Of a stretch of DNA of 33,310 nucleotides, positions 15,422-22,787 are shown one piece after another; position 1 is the stretch's first letter, and every line of letters starts with the position of its first letter. A program made the position numbers and the translations under genes. Origin of the DNA: an uncultured Pelagibacteraceae bacterium (GTDB lineage: Bacteria > Pseudomonadota > Alphaproteobacteria > Pelagibacterales > Pelagibacteraceae); assembly GCA_902604545.1 (NCBI GenBank), contig CACKZG010000010.1:1-33310 (forward strand), read 5' to 3'. Under the pieces are notes generated by a model that was given only the letters and a program-made list of their open reading frames with translations, ran no database searches and had not been told where the DNA came from.

Positions 15422-16431
15422 TGGCAAAAGTTGAGTTAAAAAAATTATTTAAAACTTATAATAAAAAAATTAAAGCTTTGGAGGATATAAATCTTACAAT
15501 TGAAGATGGTCAATTTTTTGTATTACTAGGTCCATCTGGTGCCGGAAAAACTACAACACTTAGATGTATAGCTGGTTTAGAAAAAATTGATTCTGGAGAT
15601 GTATTATTTAATGATGAAAATATAACTCATGATCAACCTGCTTCAAGAGATGTGTCTTTTGTTTTTCAACAATACTCTCTTTATCCTCATTATACTGTTT
15701 ATGAAAATCTTGCTTTTCCTTTGAGGTCTCCAATGAGAAAACTTCCTGAGGAAGAAATAAAGAATAAAGTAGAGAAAATTGCTGAAATGCTCAAAATTAC
15801 AAGCAAATTAAAAAATAAAGCAACTGAACTTTCTGGTGGAGAAATGCAAAGGGTAGCTATTGGTAGGGCTCTAGTTCGTAAACCAAATATTTATTTAATG
15901 GATGAGCCACTTTCCTCATTAGATGCTAAACTTAGAGAAACCCTTAGAGTTGAATTAAAAAATATTCAATTAAATCTAAATGCTACTATACTGTATGTTA
16001 CACATGATCAGGCTGAAGCAACAACATTGGCAGATAAAATTGGAGTTTTAAAAGAAGGCAAAATTGTTCAAATTGGAACTCCTGAAGAAATTTATGAAAA
16101 TCCAAATTCAATTTATGTATCCCAAAGATTGGGGTCTCCAAAAATAAATATTTTACCTGGTTCTTTATTTAAACTTGATAACAACATACCAAAAATTGGA
16201 CTTAGACCAGAAAATATAGAGTTAGGTGATGGACCATACGAAGGAAGGGTTATTTCTATAGAAAATTTAGGTTCAGAGACTGTGGTAGCTATTAATTTTC
16301 AAGACAATGAAATATTAGCTTCAATTCAGGGTAGCTATAAGTCATCAATTAATGAAAAAATTAATTTTGACATTAATACGAATAAAGTTTTAAAATTTGA
16401 TAACGGAGACCAAAGGATACATGAGCGTTAA
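15421..16431 (+). CDS. ABC importer ATPase 2 (MalK/UgpC type)
   Basis: The 336-residue protein has Walker A GPSGAGKT (37-44), Q-loop FVFQQYSLYPHY, signature LSGGEMQRVAIGRAL, Walker B IYLMDEPLSSLD and the switch histidine in VTHDQAEATTLAD. A C-terminal TOBE-like region with KIGLRPENIEL follows. All motifs are intact, so it should be an active ATPase. It overlaps ATPase 1 by one base and overlaps the dhaL start by 11 bases. Having two distinct MalK-type ATPases in one importer is unusual and shared with glycerol-type (GlpST) transporters. The two copies probably arose by an old duplication because their sequences differ clearly. Confidence 0.88.
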   Translation: MAKVELKKLFKTYNKKIKALEDINLTIEDGQFFVLLGPSGAGKTTTLRCIAGLEKIDSGDVLFNDENITHDQPASRDVSFVFQQYSLYPHYTVYENLAFPLRSPMRKLPEEEIKNKVEKIAEMLKITSKLKNKATELSGGEMQRVAIGRALVRKPNIYLMDEPLSSLDAKLRETLRVELKNIQLNLNATILYVTHDQAEATTLADKIGVLKEGKIVQIGTPEEIYENPNSIYVSQRLGSPKINILPGSLFKLDNNIPKIGLRPENIELGDGPYEGRVISIENLGSETVVAINFQDNEILASIQGSYKSSINEKINFDINTNKVLKFDNGDQRIHER

Positions 16432-17050
16432 TTTTTTAATTTCTCAAGCAAAAAATATTCAAATAGTTATTAATGAAAATGCAGCAGAAATTGAGGCACT
16501 AGATCAAAATATTGGAGATGGGGATCATATATTTAATGTGCAAAGAGGTCTTAAGTTAGTAGTTGAGCTTGAAGATGATATTAAAAACCTACCTTTGCAA
16601 AAAGGTTTAAATATGATTGCTATGAAAGTCTTATCAGGTATTGGTGGCTCTTCTGGAGCTTTGTTTGGAACTTTCTTTATGTCTATGGCTAAAACACCAG
16701 ATCTAGATAAAGATATAGATTTTAAAAAAGCATGTGAAATGGTTATAACAGGAGTTAATGCAATGAAGGAAAGAGGAAAGGCTGATGTTGGAGAAAAAAC
16801 AATGATGGATGTTTTAATTCCAGTATCAGAAAAACTTAATGAATTAAAAAGTGGCAATACGGATATGAAAGATGGGTTAAGTGAGATAATAAAAATTGCT
16901 GAAGATAGAATGTTAGGAACAAAAGACATGCTTGCTACCAAAGGTAGAGCTTCATTTTTAGGAGAACGTGCCAAAGGTCATATAGATCCAGGAGCTCGTT
17001 CATCGCAACTTATAATCGATACAATATGCAAATCACTAATTAATAAATAG
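16421..17050 (+). CDS. dhaL: Dihydroxyacetone kinase ADP/ATP-binding subunit DhaL
   Basis: The nucleotide-binding subunit of dihydroxyacetone-type kinases. I start it at the ATG at 16421, with AAAGGA just upstream; this gives 209 residues, matching E. coli DhaL (about 210). A TTG at 16397 in frame would add eight residues inside the ATPase gene and is less likely. The magnesium-binding aspartates are present in LDQNIGDGDH (D28, D33, D35), with KADVGEKTMMDVL in the middle and GRASFLGERAKGHIDPGA at the end, all typical. It pairs with dhaK nine bases downstream. No dhaM (the PTS phosphodonor) is in the window, so whether DhaL uses ATP directly or another donor is open. The co-located importer suggests transport and phosphorylation of a small ketose or triose. 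Confidence 0.9.
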   Translation: MSVNFLISQAKNIQIVINENAAEIEALDQNIGDGDHIFNVQRGLKLVVELEDDIKNLPLQKGLNMIAMKVLSGIGGSSGALFGTFFMSMAKTPDLDKDIDFKKACEMVITGVNAMKERGKADVGEKTMMDVLIPVSEKLNELKSGNTDMKDGLSEIIKIAEDRMLGTKDMLATKGRASFLGERAKGHIDPGARSSQLIIDTICKSLINK

Positions 17051-17058
17051 GAGGAAAT

Positions 17059-18051
17059 ATGAAAAAATTTATAAATAATGTTGATGATTTTTTAAAAGAA
17101 AGTCTTAATGGATTTGGTAAAGCGCATAGTGATATAATTAAAGTAAATTTTGAGCCAAACTTCATTTCTAGAAAGACAAAAACTAAAGAAGGAAAAGTAT
17201 CTTTAATTTCAGGTGGAGGAAGTGGTCATGAACCGATGCACGGTGGTTTTGTTGGTCATGGAATGCTAGATGCAGCATGTCCAGGTTTTGTTTTTTCAGC
17301 ACCTACTCCAGATCAAATGCAAGCTGCTGCTGAACATGTGGATAGTGGAGCTGGTGTTTTGTTCATAGTTAAAAATTATTCTGGGGATATTATGAATTTT
17401 CAAATGGGTGCAGAAATGTACTCAGGTAAAAATGATAGTATCATTACTAACGACGATGTAGCTGTTGAAGACTCTACGTTTACAACTGGTAGAAGAGGTG
17501 TAGCTGCAACAGTTTTGGTCGAAAAGATTGTTGGATCACTAGCTGAGAATGGAGGTTCGTTAGAAGAATGTAAAAGACTTGGTGAAAAAGTAAACAAAAA
17601 CTCTGGAACTATGGGTGTTGCTTTTACTAGTTGCACAGTACCTGCTGCAGGCAAACCAACTTTTGATATTGGAAATGATGAAATGGAATTTGGAGTAGGT
17701 ATACATGGTGAACCTGGAAGAAAGAGAGAAAAAATTCAACCATCAAAAACAATAGTCAATAATATGTTGGAAGCTATACTTGATGATTTAAAACCACAAA
17801 AAAATGAAAAGACGCTTCTATTTATAAATGGTATGGGCGGAACTCCTCTTACTGAATTATATTTAGTATACGATGATGCTTGTGAAATTTTAAAATCCAA
17901 AGGAATTGAAATCACAAGAAGTTTAGTTGGTAATTATTGTACATCACTTGAAATGCAAGGAGCATCAATAACACTCTTAAAATGTGATGAGGAAATTTTA
18001 AAAAAATGGGATTCACCTGTGCATACTGCAGCTATGCGATGGGGTATGTAA
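17059..18051 (+). CDS. dhaK: Dihydroxyacetone kinase substrate-binding subunit DhaK
   Basis: Binds the ketose covalently as a hemiaminal on a histidine and receives phosphate through DhaL. The 330-residue protein has GGGSGHEPMHGGFVGHGML (52-70) with H57, the catalytic aspartate D110 in NYSGD, and the covalent-binding histidine H216 in FGVGIHGEPG. TTGRRGVAA (142-150) and the C-terminal CTSLEMQGASITLL are family landmarks. The length agrees with DhaK alone, not the fused ATP-type kinase (about 550 residues). A good GGAGG Shine-Dalgarno precedes the ATG. Related enzymes act on dihydroxyacetone, erythrulose or other tetroses, so the substrate is best written as dihydroxyacetone or a related ketose. 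It is the last gene of the importer operon. Confidence 0.92.
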   Translation: MKKFINNVDDFLKESLNGFGKAHSDIIKVNFEPNFISRKTKTKEGKVSLISGGGSGHEPMHGGFVGHGMLDAACPGFVFSAPTPDQMQAAAEHVDSGAGVLFIVKNYSGDIMNFQMGAEMYSGKNDSIITNDDVAVEDSTFTTGRRGVAATVLVEKIVGSLAENGGSLEECKRLGEKVNKNSGTMGVAFTSCTVPAAGKPTFDIGNDEMEFGVGIHGEPGRKREKIQPSKTIVNNMLEAILDDLKPQKNEKTLLFINGMGGTPLTELYLVYDDACEILKSKGIEITRSLVGNYCTSLEMQGASITLLKCDEEILKKWDSPVHTAAMRWGM

Positions 18052-18110
18052 AAAGTAATTTACATTTTTAATTAATTTTCGTATTAGAAAGACCTTATTC
18101 AAAACTAAAA

Positions 18111-19076
18111 ATGAGTAGTAAAAAAAAAATTTTAATTATTCAGCCTATTCACACCGCTGGTATAAAATTATTAGAAGGTAATTCTGATTATGAATTTGAA
18201 ATAGTAGATAATACAGATAACGAATTTTTAAAATCCAAGATAAAGGATTGTGATGGTATTTCTATAAGGACTGCAAAACTTACTGGTGAAGTGATAGAAG
18301 GTTCAACTAAATTAAAAATTATTTCAAGACATGGTGTTGGTTATGACAATATAGACTTAGAGAGTACTAAAAAAAATAATATCACTCTTGCGATCACAGC
18401 AACTGCAAATGCAGTAGCAGTAGCTGAACATGTAATGTTTATGCTGCTAAATATTTCTAAAAAAGGAAATATGTATGATGAAACTGTTAAAAGTGGCAAA
18501 TTCAATGATCGAAATAAATTACCCAAAACAGTTGAATTGTGGAATAAAAATATATTGATTGCTGGTTTTGGTCGTATTGGACAAGCTTTAATAAAAAGAT
18601 GTCATGGATTTGAAATGAAAGTTTTCGTCTATGATCCATTTGTATCTAAAGAAATAATTGAAAAACACGGTGGTACAAAAGTAGATAGTTTAGAAGATGC
18701 TTCGAAAAGTATGGATGCTATATCCCTTCATGTGCCACTTAATGAAAAAACTAAGAATATTATCAATTATGATTTACTAAAAAATATGAAAAAAAATTGC
18801 ATTATAATCAATGCTGCAAGAGGTGGAGTTATAAATGAAATTGATCTAGATAAAGCTTTAAATGAAAATTTAATTCTTGGAGCTGGTTTAGATGTTTTTG
18901 AAATTGAGCCACCTGATCCAAACAATCCTTTACTTAAAAATAATAAAGTATTTTTAAGCCCACACACTGCTGCGTTTACTGAGGAATGTATGACAAGAAT
19001 GGGTAAAGAAACAATTCAAAATATTATTGATTTTTTTGACAAAAAGTTGGAAAAAACAAAGATTGTAAAATTATAA
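18111..19076 (+). CDS. D-isomer-specific 2-hydroxyacid dehydrogenase
   Basis: The 321-residue NAD-dependent dehydrogenase of the D-3-phosphoglycerate/glyoxylate reductase type interconverts a 2-hydroxy acid and its 2-oxo acid. The NAD-binding GFGRIG is at 152-157. The catalytic triad is visible: R237 in NAARGG, E266 in VFEIEPP and H285 in LSPHTAAF. SRHGVGYDNID (72-82) is the substrate-loop motif. Length matches the short (no ACT-domain) class, so it need not be the serine-biosynthesis SerA. It lies 59 bases after dhaK and one base before the pilin-like gene. It might reduce hydroxypyruvate or oxidise a sugar acid, but the substrate cannot be told from sequence. Confidence 0.88.
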   Translation: MSSKKKILIIQPIHTAGIKLLEGNSDYEFEIVDNTDNEFLKSKIKDCDGISIRTAKLTGEVIEGSTKLKIISRHGVGYDNIDLESTKKNNITLAITATANAVAVAEHVMFMLLNISKKGNMYDETVKSGKFNDRNKLPKTVELWNKNILIAGFGRIGQALIKRCHGFEMKVFVYDPFVSKEIIEKHGGTKVDSLEDASKSMDAISLHVPLNEKTKNIINYDLLKNMKKNCIIINAARGGVINEIDLDKALNENLILGAGLDVFEIEPPDPNNPLLKNNKVFLSPHTAAFTEECMTRMGKETIQNIIDFFDKKLEKTKIVKL

Positions 19077-19077
19077 A

Positions 19078-19578
19078 ATGAAAATTAACTTCAAGAATTT
19101 TGGTTTTTTAGAGTTTTTAGTGTCTGCATCAGTAATTTTTGTAGTTGGAATGTTAATTTGGACAGCAAGTACAAGGCCAGCAGTTGAAGCTAAAGCTAAT
19201 TTAGTAAAAGAAAATCACAACAAAGTCGTTGATCTAATTAATGATGAAATTAACAAATGTGGTAATAATGATGAAGGTAAATTCACTGTTTGGGGTGATC
19301 CATGTAATGGTGAATGGATAGCTGATAAAGTTGTTAATTATATCAATGAAAATTTAAAAATAGAAAATCCATTTTCTGATGACTCAAAAGTAAAAACTGA
19401 TCCTGATCCAAGAATAAAAGCTGAAGGTAAAGCTGGTCAAGCGGTTGAAATGGGAGTGATATTTGTTATGTCCTCAAATTTTTTACCTGATCCTGGTTCT
19501 GAATGGATTGTTGGTACTTGTTTCAAATCTCCTTGTGTTGCAGCAGGAAATAACGAACTTACTTCTATTTATAGATAA
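19078..19578 (+). CDS. Membrane-anchored extracytoplasmic protein, pilin-like (unrecognised)
   Basis: A 166-residue protein with one N-terminal hydrophobic helix (about 10-29) after a short basic head (MKINFKN), then a soluble domain predicted outside the membrane. The start FGFLEFLVSASVIFVVGML resembles a type IV pilin or pseudopilin N-terminal helix, with F at +1 and E at +5 if cleavage fell after the asparagine. The conserved glycine before the cut is absent, so this is only a suggestion. Four cysteines (C61, C76, C148, C153) could form disulfides, and the short CFKSPC loop near the end recalls pilin C-terminal loops. It starts one base after the hydroxyacid dehydrogenase stop and converges with iolE. 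No other pilus gene is nearby. Confidence 0.55.
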   Translation: MKINFKNFGFLEFLVSASVIFVVGMLIWTASTRPAVEAKANLVKENHNKVVDLINDEINKCGNNDEGKFTVWGDPCNGEWIADKVVNYINENLKIENPFSDDSKVKTDPDPRIKAEGKAGQAVEMGVIFVMSSNFLPDPGSEWIVGTCFKSPCVAAGNNELTSIYR

Positions 19579-20481
19579 TCAATTTTTAAAGATCTCTATA
19601 TTACTGCTATTTAAGGTTTCAGTTAAATATTTATAACCAATCTTTGCATATTCAAAAGGATTTGCTTTTGCTGGATCTTGCTCAGCTTCAACTACCAACC
19701 AACCTGAATAATTTTTTTCTTTTAATACATCAAATAGTGGTTTGTAATCAATACAGCCATCTCCAGGTACTGTAAAAGCACCCTCTAAAAATGCTCCTCT
19801 AAAACTTAAATCTTCTTTCAAAGATTTTTTTAAAACATCTTTTCTAATATCTTTGCAGTGCATATGAATAAGTCTTTCACTGAAATCTTTTAAAATTTTT
19901 AGAGAATTGCCCTCAGCAAATAACATATGGCCAGTGTCTAAAGTAAGTTTTACACTATCATCAGTATTTTCTAACAATCTTATGGTATCTTCCTCAGTTT
20001 CTATAACAGTCCCCATATGATGATGGTAAGCAAGAGGCATTCCCTCACTTTCTAAATATTTTCCCATTTCAGAAATTTTTGAATAGTACTCTTTAGCTTC
20101 ATCAAGATCCATTTTTGGTCTTGTAGAAAGTCTTCTGTTTGGATCTCCTTGAATTGAACCTGAAACCTCAGCAAAAACCATACAAGGTGAGTTGCAATCT
20201 TTAAATAATTTTAGCTGATCTTGAATTAAATTTTTTTCCTCTGTAATGCTATTTTTTCTTAAATTTGCTCCATACCAACCTGAGCAAAGATTTAAATTAA
20301 ACTCTTTTAATTTAGGAATTAACTCTTCAGATGTTTTGGGAAATTTTCCTCCAGACTCAATTCCAATAAAACCTGCTTGACTAGCTTCTGATAAGCATTG
20401 TTCCAATGAAGTATTGCCCCCAAGTTCTGGCATGTCATCATTGCTCCATGCTATTGGTGCTATTCCTAATTTTACTGACAT
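19579..20481 (-). CDS. iolE: Inosose dehydratase IolE (2-keto-myo-inositol dehydratase)
   Basis: Cytoplasmic TIM-barrel enzyme that dehydrates 2-keto-myo-inositol to trihydroxycyclohexane-dione, the substrate of IolD. The 300-residue length fits. The N-terminal LGIAPIAWSNDDMPELGG (5-22) is the hallmark of IolE. Likely metal and catalytic positions are AYHHHMGT (H153-H155), LDTGH (D182, H185), MHCKD (H208) and VVEAEQDP (E265). It runs leftward, converging with the pilin-like gene end to end (19578/19579). It is divergent from a Gfo/Idh gene only 28 bases away, an exceptionally short divergent region. With iolD (87-1931), iolG-like (21640) and the sugar-class importer, it defines an inositol-use module. 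Confidence 0.9.
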   Translation of the reverse strand: MSVKLGIAPIAWSNDDMPELGGNTSLEQCLSEASQAGFIGIESGGKFPKTSEELIPKLKEFNLNLCSGWYGANLRKNSITEEKNLIQDQLKLFKDCNSPCMVFAEVSGSIQGDPNRRLSTRPKMDLDEAKEYYSKISEMGKYLESEGMPLAYHHHMGTVIETEEDTIRLLENTDDSVKLTLDTGHMLFAEGNSLKILKDFSERLIHMHCKDIRKDVLKKSLKEDLSFRGAFLEGAFTVPGDGCIDYKPLFDVLKEKNYSGWLVVEAEQDPAKANPFEYAKIGYKYLTETLNSSNIEIFKN

Positions 20482-20509
20482 AAATATTTTTTTTGCTAAG
20501 ATATATTCA

Positions 20510-21658
20510 ATGTTTAAATCAAATAAAACTAAAAAATTAAGTTTAGGAATTGTTGGGGGTGGCCCTGGATCTTGGATTGGTCATGTTCATCGAATCTCAT
20601 CTAGATTTGATGATCAATACGAAATAGTAGCTGGTGTATTTTCTAGAAATGTAAAACTTTCAACAAAGTTTGGAAAGAGTATAGGGATTTCCTCTGACAG
20701 ATGTTACTCAAATTATAAAGAAATGGCTGAAAAAGAAGCTAAAAGAAAAGATGGAATTAACGTAGTTGCTATAATGACACCTCCATCGAGTCATCAAATT
20801 ATTGCTGAAAAATTTATTTCCAAAAATGTAAATATAATTTCTGATAAACCTTTTGCTGGAAATTTAGAGCAAGCAAAAAAACTTTTCAAATCAATCAAAA
20901 AAAATAAAAAAATTAAATATGCACTCACACATAACTACTCAGCTTATCCAATGGTTAGACAGGCAAAAATTCTTGTTGAGAGAGGCAAGATAGGAAAAGT
21001 AAGAATGATAAATGTTGAGTATGTGCAGGATTGGTCTGATGGATCATCTATCAATAGTAAAAATGCGAAAAAGAAATTAAAATGGAAACTTGATAAAAAT
21101 ATTGTTGGTTCGTCAGCTGTTTTAAATGAAATTGGCTCACATGCTTATCATTTAGCAATGTATATATCTGGTTTAAAGGGAGCAAATGTTTTTGCTGATA
21201 TAAAGCAAATTTCTCCAAAGATAAAAATGGATGATAATGCTCAAGTTATGATTAATTTTACAAACGGTGCAAAGGGTATGTTTTGGACTAGCGTAATGTC
21301 TAGAGGAGGAGTTTATGGATTAAGAATAAGAGTCTATGGTGACAAAGGAAGTTTAGAATGGGTTCAAAATGATCCTGGTTACTTAAAGTTAAATCCATTG
21401 AAAGGTGCTGTAAAACTTCTTGAAAGAGGTTTTCATAATGCAGATTTTTCGAAGAATTTTTCTAGAATTAAGTTTGGACATCCAGAAGGATATTTAGATG
21501 CGTTTGCAAATATATATAAAGAATTTGCACAATTGTTAAAAAGTAAAAAAAATAAACGATATTTTTATCCTGATGAAGATGAAGGATTTGAAACTGCTAA
21601 ATTTATTAATGCATGTAAGATTTCATCAAAAAGTAAAAAATGGGTAAAAATCAAATAA
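20510..21658 (+). CDS. Gfo/Idh/MocA-family oxidoreductase, paralogue of 8608-9759
   Basis: I start it at the ATG at 20510; an upstream in-frame start (20414) would run into iolE on the other strand. The 382-residue product begins LGIVGGGPGSWIGHVHRIS (12-30), an NAD(P)-binding Rossmann motif. It has DKPFAG with the catalytic lysine, THNYSAYPMVRQAK, LNEIGSHAYHLAMYI with the putative catalytic histidine, and GHPEGYLDAFANIY. These blocks match the paralogue at 8608-9759, which pairs with a TIM-barrel enzyme just as this one faces iolE. It is translationally coupled (19-base overlap) to the iolG-like gene. It probably oxidises an inositol isomer or derivative; the exact substrate is unknown. Confidence 0.87.
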   Translation: MFKSNKTKKLSLGIVGGGPGSWIGHVHRISSRFDDQYEIVAGVFSRNVKLSTKFGKSIGISSDRCYSNYKEMAEKEAKRKDGINVVAIMTPPSSHQIIAEKFISKNVNIISDKPFAGNLEQAKKLFKSIKKNKKIKYALTHNYSAYPMVRQAKILVERGKIGKVRMINVEYVQDWSDGSSINSKNAKKKLKWKLDKNIVGSSAVLNEIGSHAYHLAMYISGLKGANVFADIKQISPKIKMDDNAQVMINFTNGAKGMFWTSVMSRGGVYGLRIRVYGDKGSLEWVQNDPGYLKLNPLKGAVKLLERGFHNADFSKNFSRIKFGHPEGYLDAFANIYKEFAQLLKSKKNKRYFYPDEDEGFETAKFINACKISSKSKKWVKIK

Positions 21659-22653
21659 ACGTAGCTTTACTTGGTCTAGGTAGAATAGGTCAAATGCATG
21701 CTGAAAACTTAACAAATCATAAAAGTTTTAAATTAAAATATACTTTTGATATTAGTAAAAAGTTAGCTAAAAAAATTTCAAGAAAATTTAATACAATTGA
21801 TATTAGTACCCCTGAAAAAGCTTTTAAAGATAAAAATATAGATTTAATATTTATTGCATCTAGTACTTCTACCCATATTAAATTTATAAAAGAAGCAGCA
21901 ATATATAAAAAAATAGTGTTTTGTGAAAAACCTTTAGATTTGAATATTGATAAAGTTAATAAATGTTTAAGAGAAATCAAAAAGTATAAACCTAAAATAC
22001 AATTAGGTTTTAACAGAAGATATGATCCAGGGCATAATTCAATTAAACAAGAATTAATTAAAGGAAAGATTGGAAAACTTGAAAAAATAATTATCACTAG
22101 CCGGGATCCTGCCCCACCTTCATTAAATTATTTAAAAATGTCTGGAGGAATATTTAAAGACATGATGATTCATGATTTTGACTTATTAAGATTTTATTTG
22201 GAAAAAGATGAAATAGAGAATATTTTTACTACAGCAAGTAATATTTCAGACAAAAGATTTGATAAAATTAGAGATTATGAATTGGCCTCATGTCTTTTGA
22301 AATCTAAAAAAGGCGTACAATGTATAATTACAAATTCTAGACATTGTAGCTTTGGGTACGATCAAAGAGTTGAATTATTTGGCTCAAAAGGAATGCTTAT
22401 TTCAGGAAATAAAAGTGAGAATGAAACTGAAATTTTTACAAAAAATAACACATCACAGAAAAAGCCACTTTTAAATTTTTTTATAGATAGATATTTTGAT
22501 GCCTATAAGCTGCAGCTTGATGAGTTGGCTCTATATTCTAGAAAAAAAAAGTATCCAATATCAAGTTTTGAAGATGGAAGAAGAGCTCTAATTATAGCTA
22601 ATGCTGCTTCAAGCTCATTAAAACAAAGAAAACAAATAAAAATTAAGTTTTAA
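21640..22653 (+). CDS. iolG: Inositol 2-dehydrogenase-like protein (IolG)
   Basis: The 337-residue Gfo/Idh/MocA enzyme closest in pattern to myo-inositol 2-dehydrogenase, which oxidises myo-inositol to 2-keto-myo-inositol (scyllo-inosose). It has LLGLGRIGQMHAENL (10-24), EKP (96-98) with the catalytic lysine K97, and GFNRRYDPGH. SRDPAPPS and GGIFKDMMIHDFDLLRF (169-185) carry D174 and H178, matching the IolG catalytic Asp/His pair. It overlaps the previous gene by 19 bases and lies upstream of the importer whose binding protein is at 22788. This is the expected first intracellular step, feeding IolE and IolD. The gene is A-rich with long AAA runs. It could act on another inositol isomer, but the IolG assignment is good. 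Confidence 0.82.
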   Translation: MGKNQINVALLGLGRIGQMHAENLTNHKSFKLKYTFDISKKLAKKISRKFNTIDISTPEKAFKDKNIDLIFIASSTSTHIKFIKEAAIYKKIVFCEKPLDLNIDKVNKCLREIKKYKPKIQLGFNRRYDPGHNSIKQELIKGKIGKLEKIIITSRDPAPPSLNYLKMSGGIFKDMMIHDFDLLRFYLEKDEIENIFTTASNISDKRFDKIRDYELASCLLKSKKGVQCIITNSRHCSFGYDQRVELFGSKGMLISGNKSENETEIFTKNNTSQKKPLLNFFIDRYFDAYKLQLDELALYSRKKKYPISSFEDGRRALIIANAASSSLKQRKQIKIKF

Positions 22654-22677
22654 ATCTAAATTATAATTATTCTAAGA

Positions 22678-22698
22678 TATATATATTTTCTATACATA
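22678..22698 (+). promoter_or_regulatory. Shared 21-bp AT-rich motif, copy 3 (inositol-type importer promoter)
   Basis: TATATATA, TTTT, CTATACATA ends seven bases before the TTGACA -35 box of the importer promoter. This is the third copy of the motif at 1951-1971 and 5734-5754. Here it lies just upstream of a clear core promoter, where an activator or repressor site would be expected; the -10 reading is less natural in this copy. Confidence 0.55.
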
Positions 22699-22705
22699 TT
22701 TAAAG

Positions 22706-22736
22706 TTGACACCTTTACAACCCAGTTTTTTATATG
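22706..22736 (+). promoter_or_regulatory. Sigma-70 type promoter of the inositol-type importer
   Basis: A perfect -35 TTGACA (22706-22711) is followed after 17 bases by TTTATA (22729-22734), overlapping alternative -10 readings TTATAT and TATATG. Transcription would start near 22742 and leave a leader of about 45 bases ending in GAGAGGG before the ATG at 22788. It is the best-formed promoter in the window, in keeping with a highly expressed binding protein. Confidence 0.7.
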
Positions 22737-22762
22737 TTAACGTTCGCGCTTAAAAAGTTAAC
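22736..22762 (+). promoter_or_regulatory. Paired GTTAAC sites overlapping the importer transcription start
   Basis: Two copies of the palindrome GTTAAC at 22736-22741 and 22757-22762 are exactly 21 bases apart, two turns of the helix. The GC-rich island CGTTCGCGC lies between them in otherwise AT-rich DNA. They span the predicted start of transcription, where a repressor would act. The spacing is seen directly; the operator role is inferred. Confidence 0.4.
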
Positions 22763-22787
22763 TTTTATTTAAACGAGAGGGAAATAA

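Noticed and set aside
16397..16420. Upstream TTG start for dhaL
   Set aside because: It would extend the protein inside the ATPase gene; the ATG at 16421 has AAAGGA before it and gives the usual DhaL length.
3469..18051. HpcH/HpaI aldolase and DhaLK forming a complete inositol lower pathway
   Set aside because: Kept only as speculation: this aldolase family uses pyruvate chemistry, which does not fit cleavage of 2-deoxy-5-keto-gluconate to dihydroxyacetone and malonate semialdehyde.
20414..20509. N-terminal extension of the Gfo/Idh gene
   Set aside because: It would overlap the iolE start region on the other strand and add 32 residues not found in the paralogue at 8608-9759.
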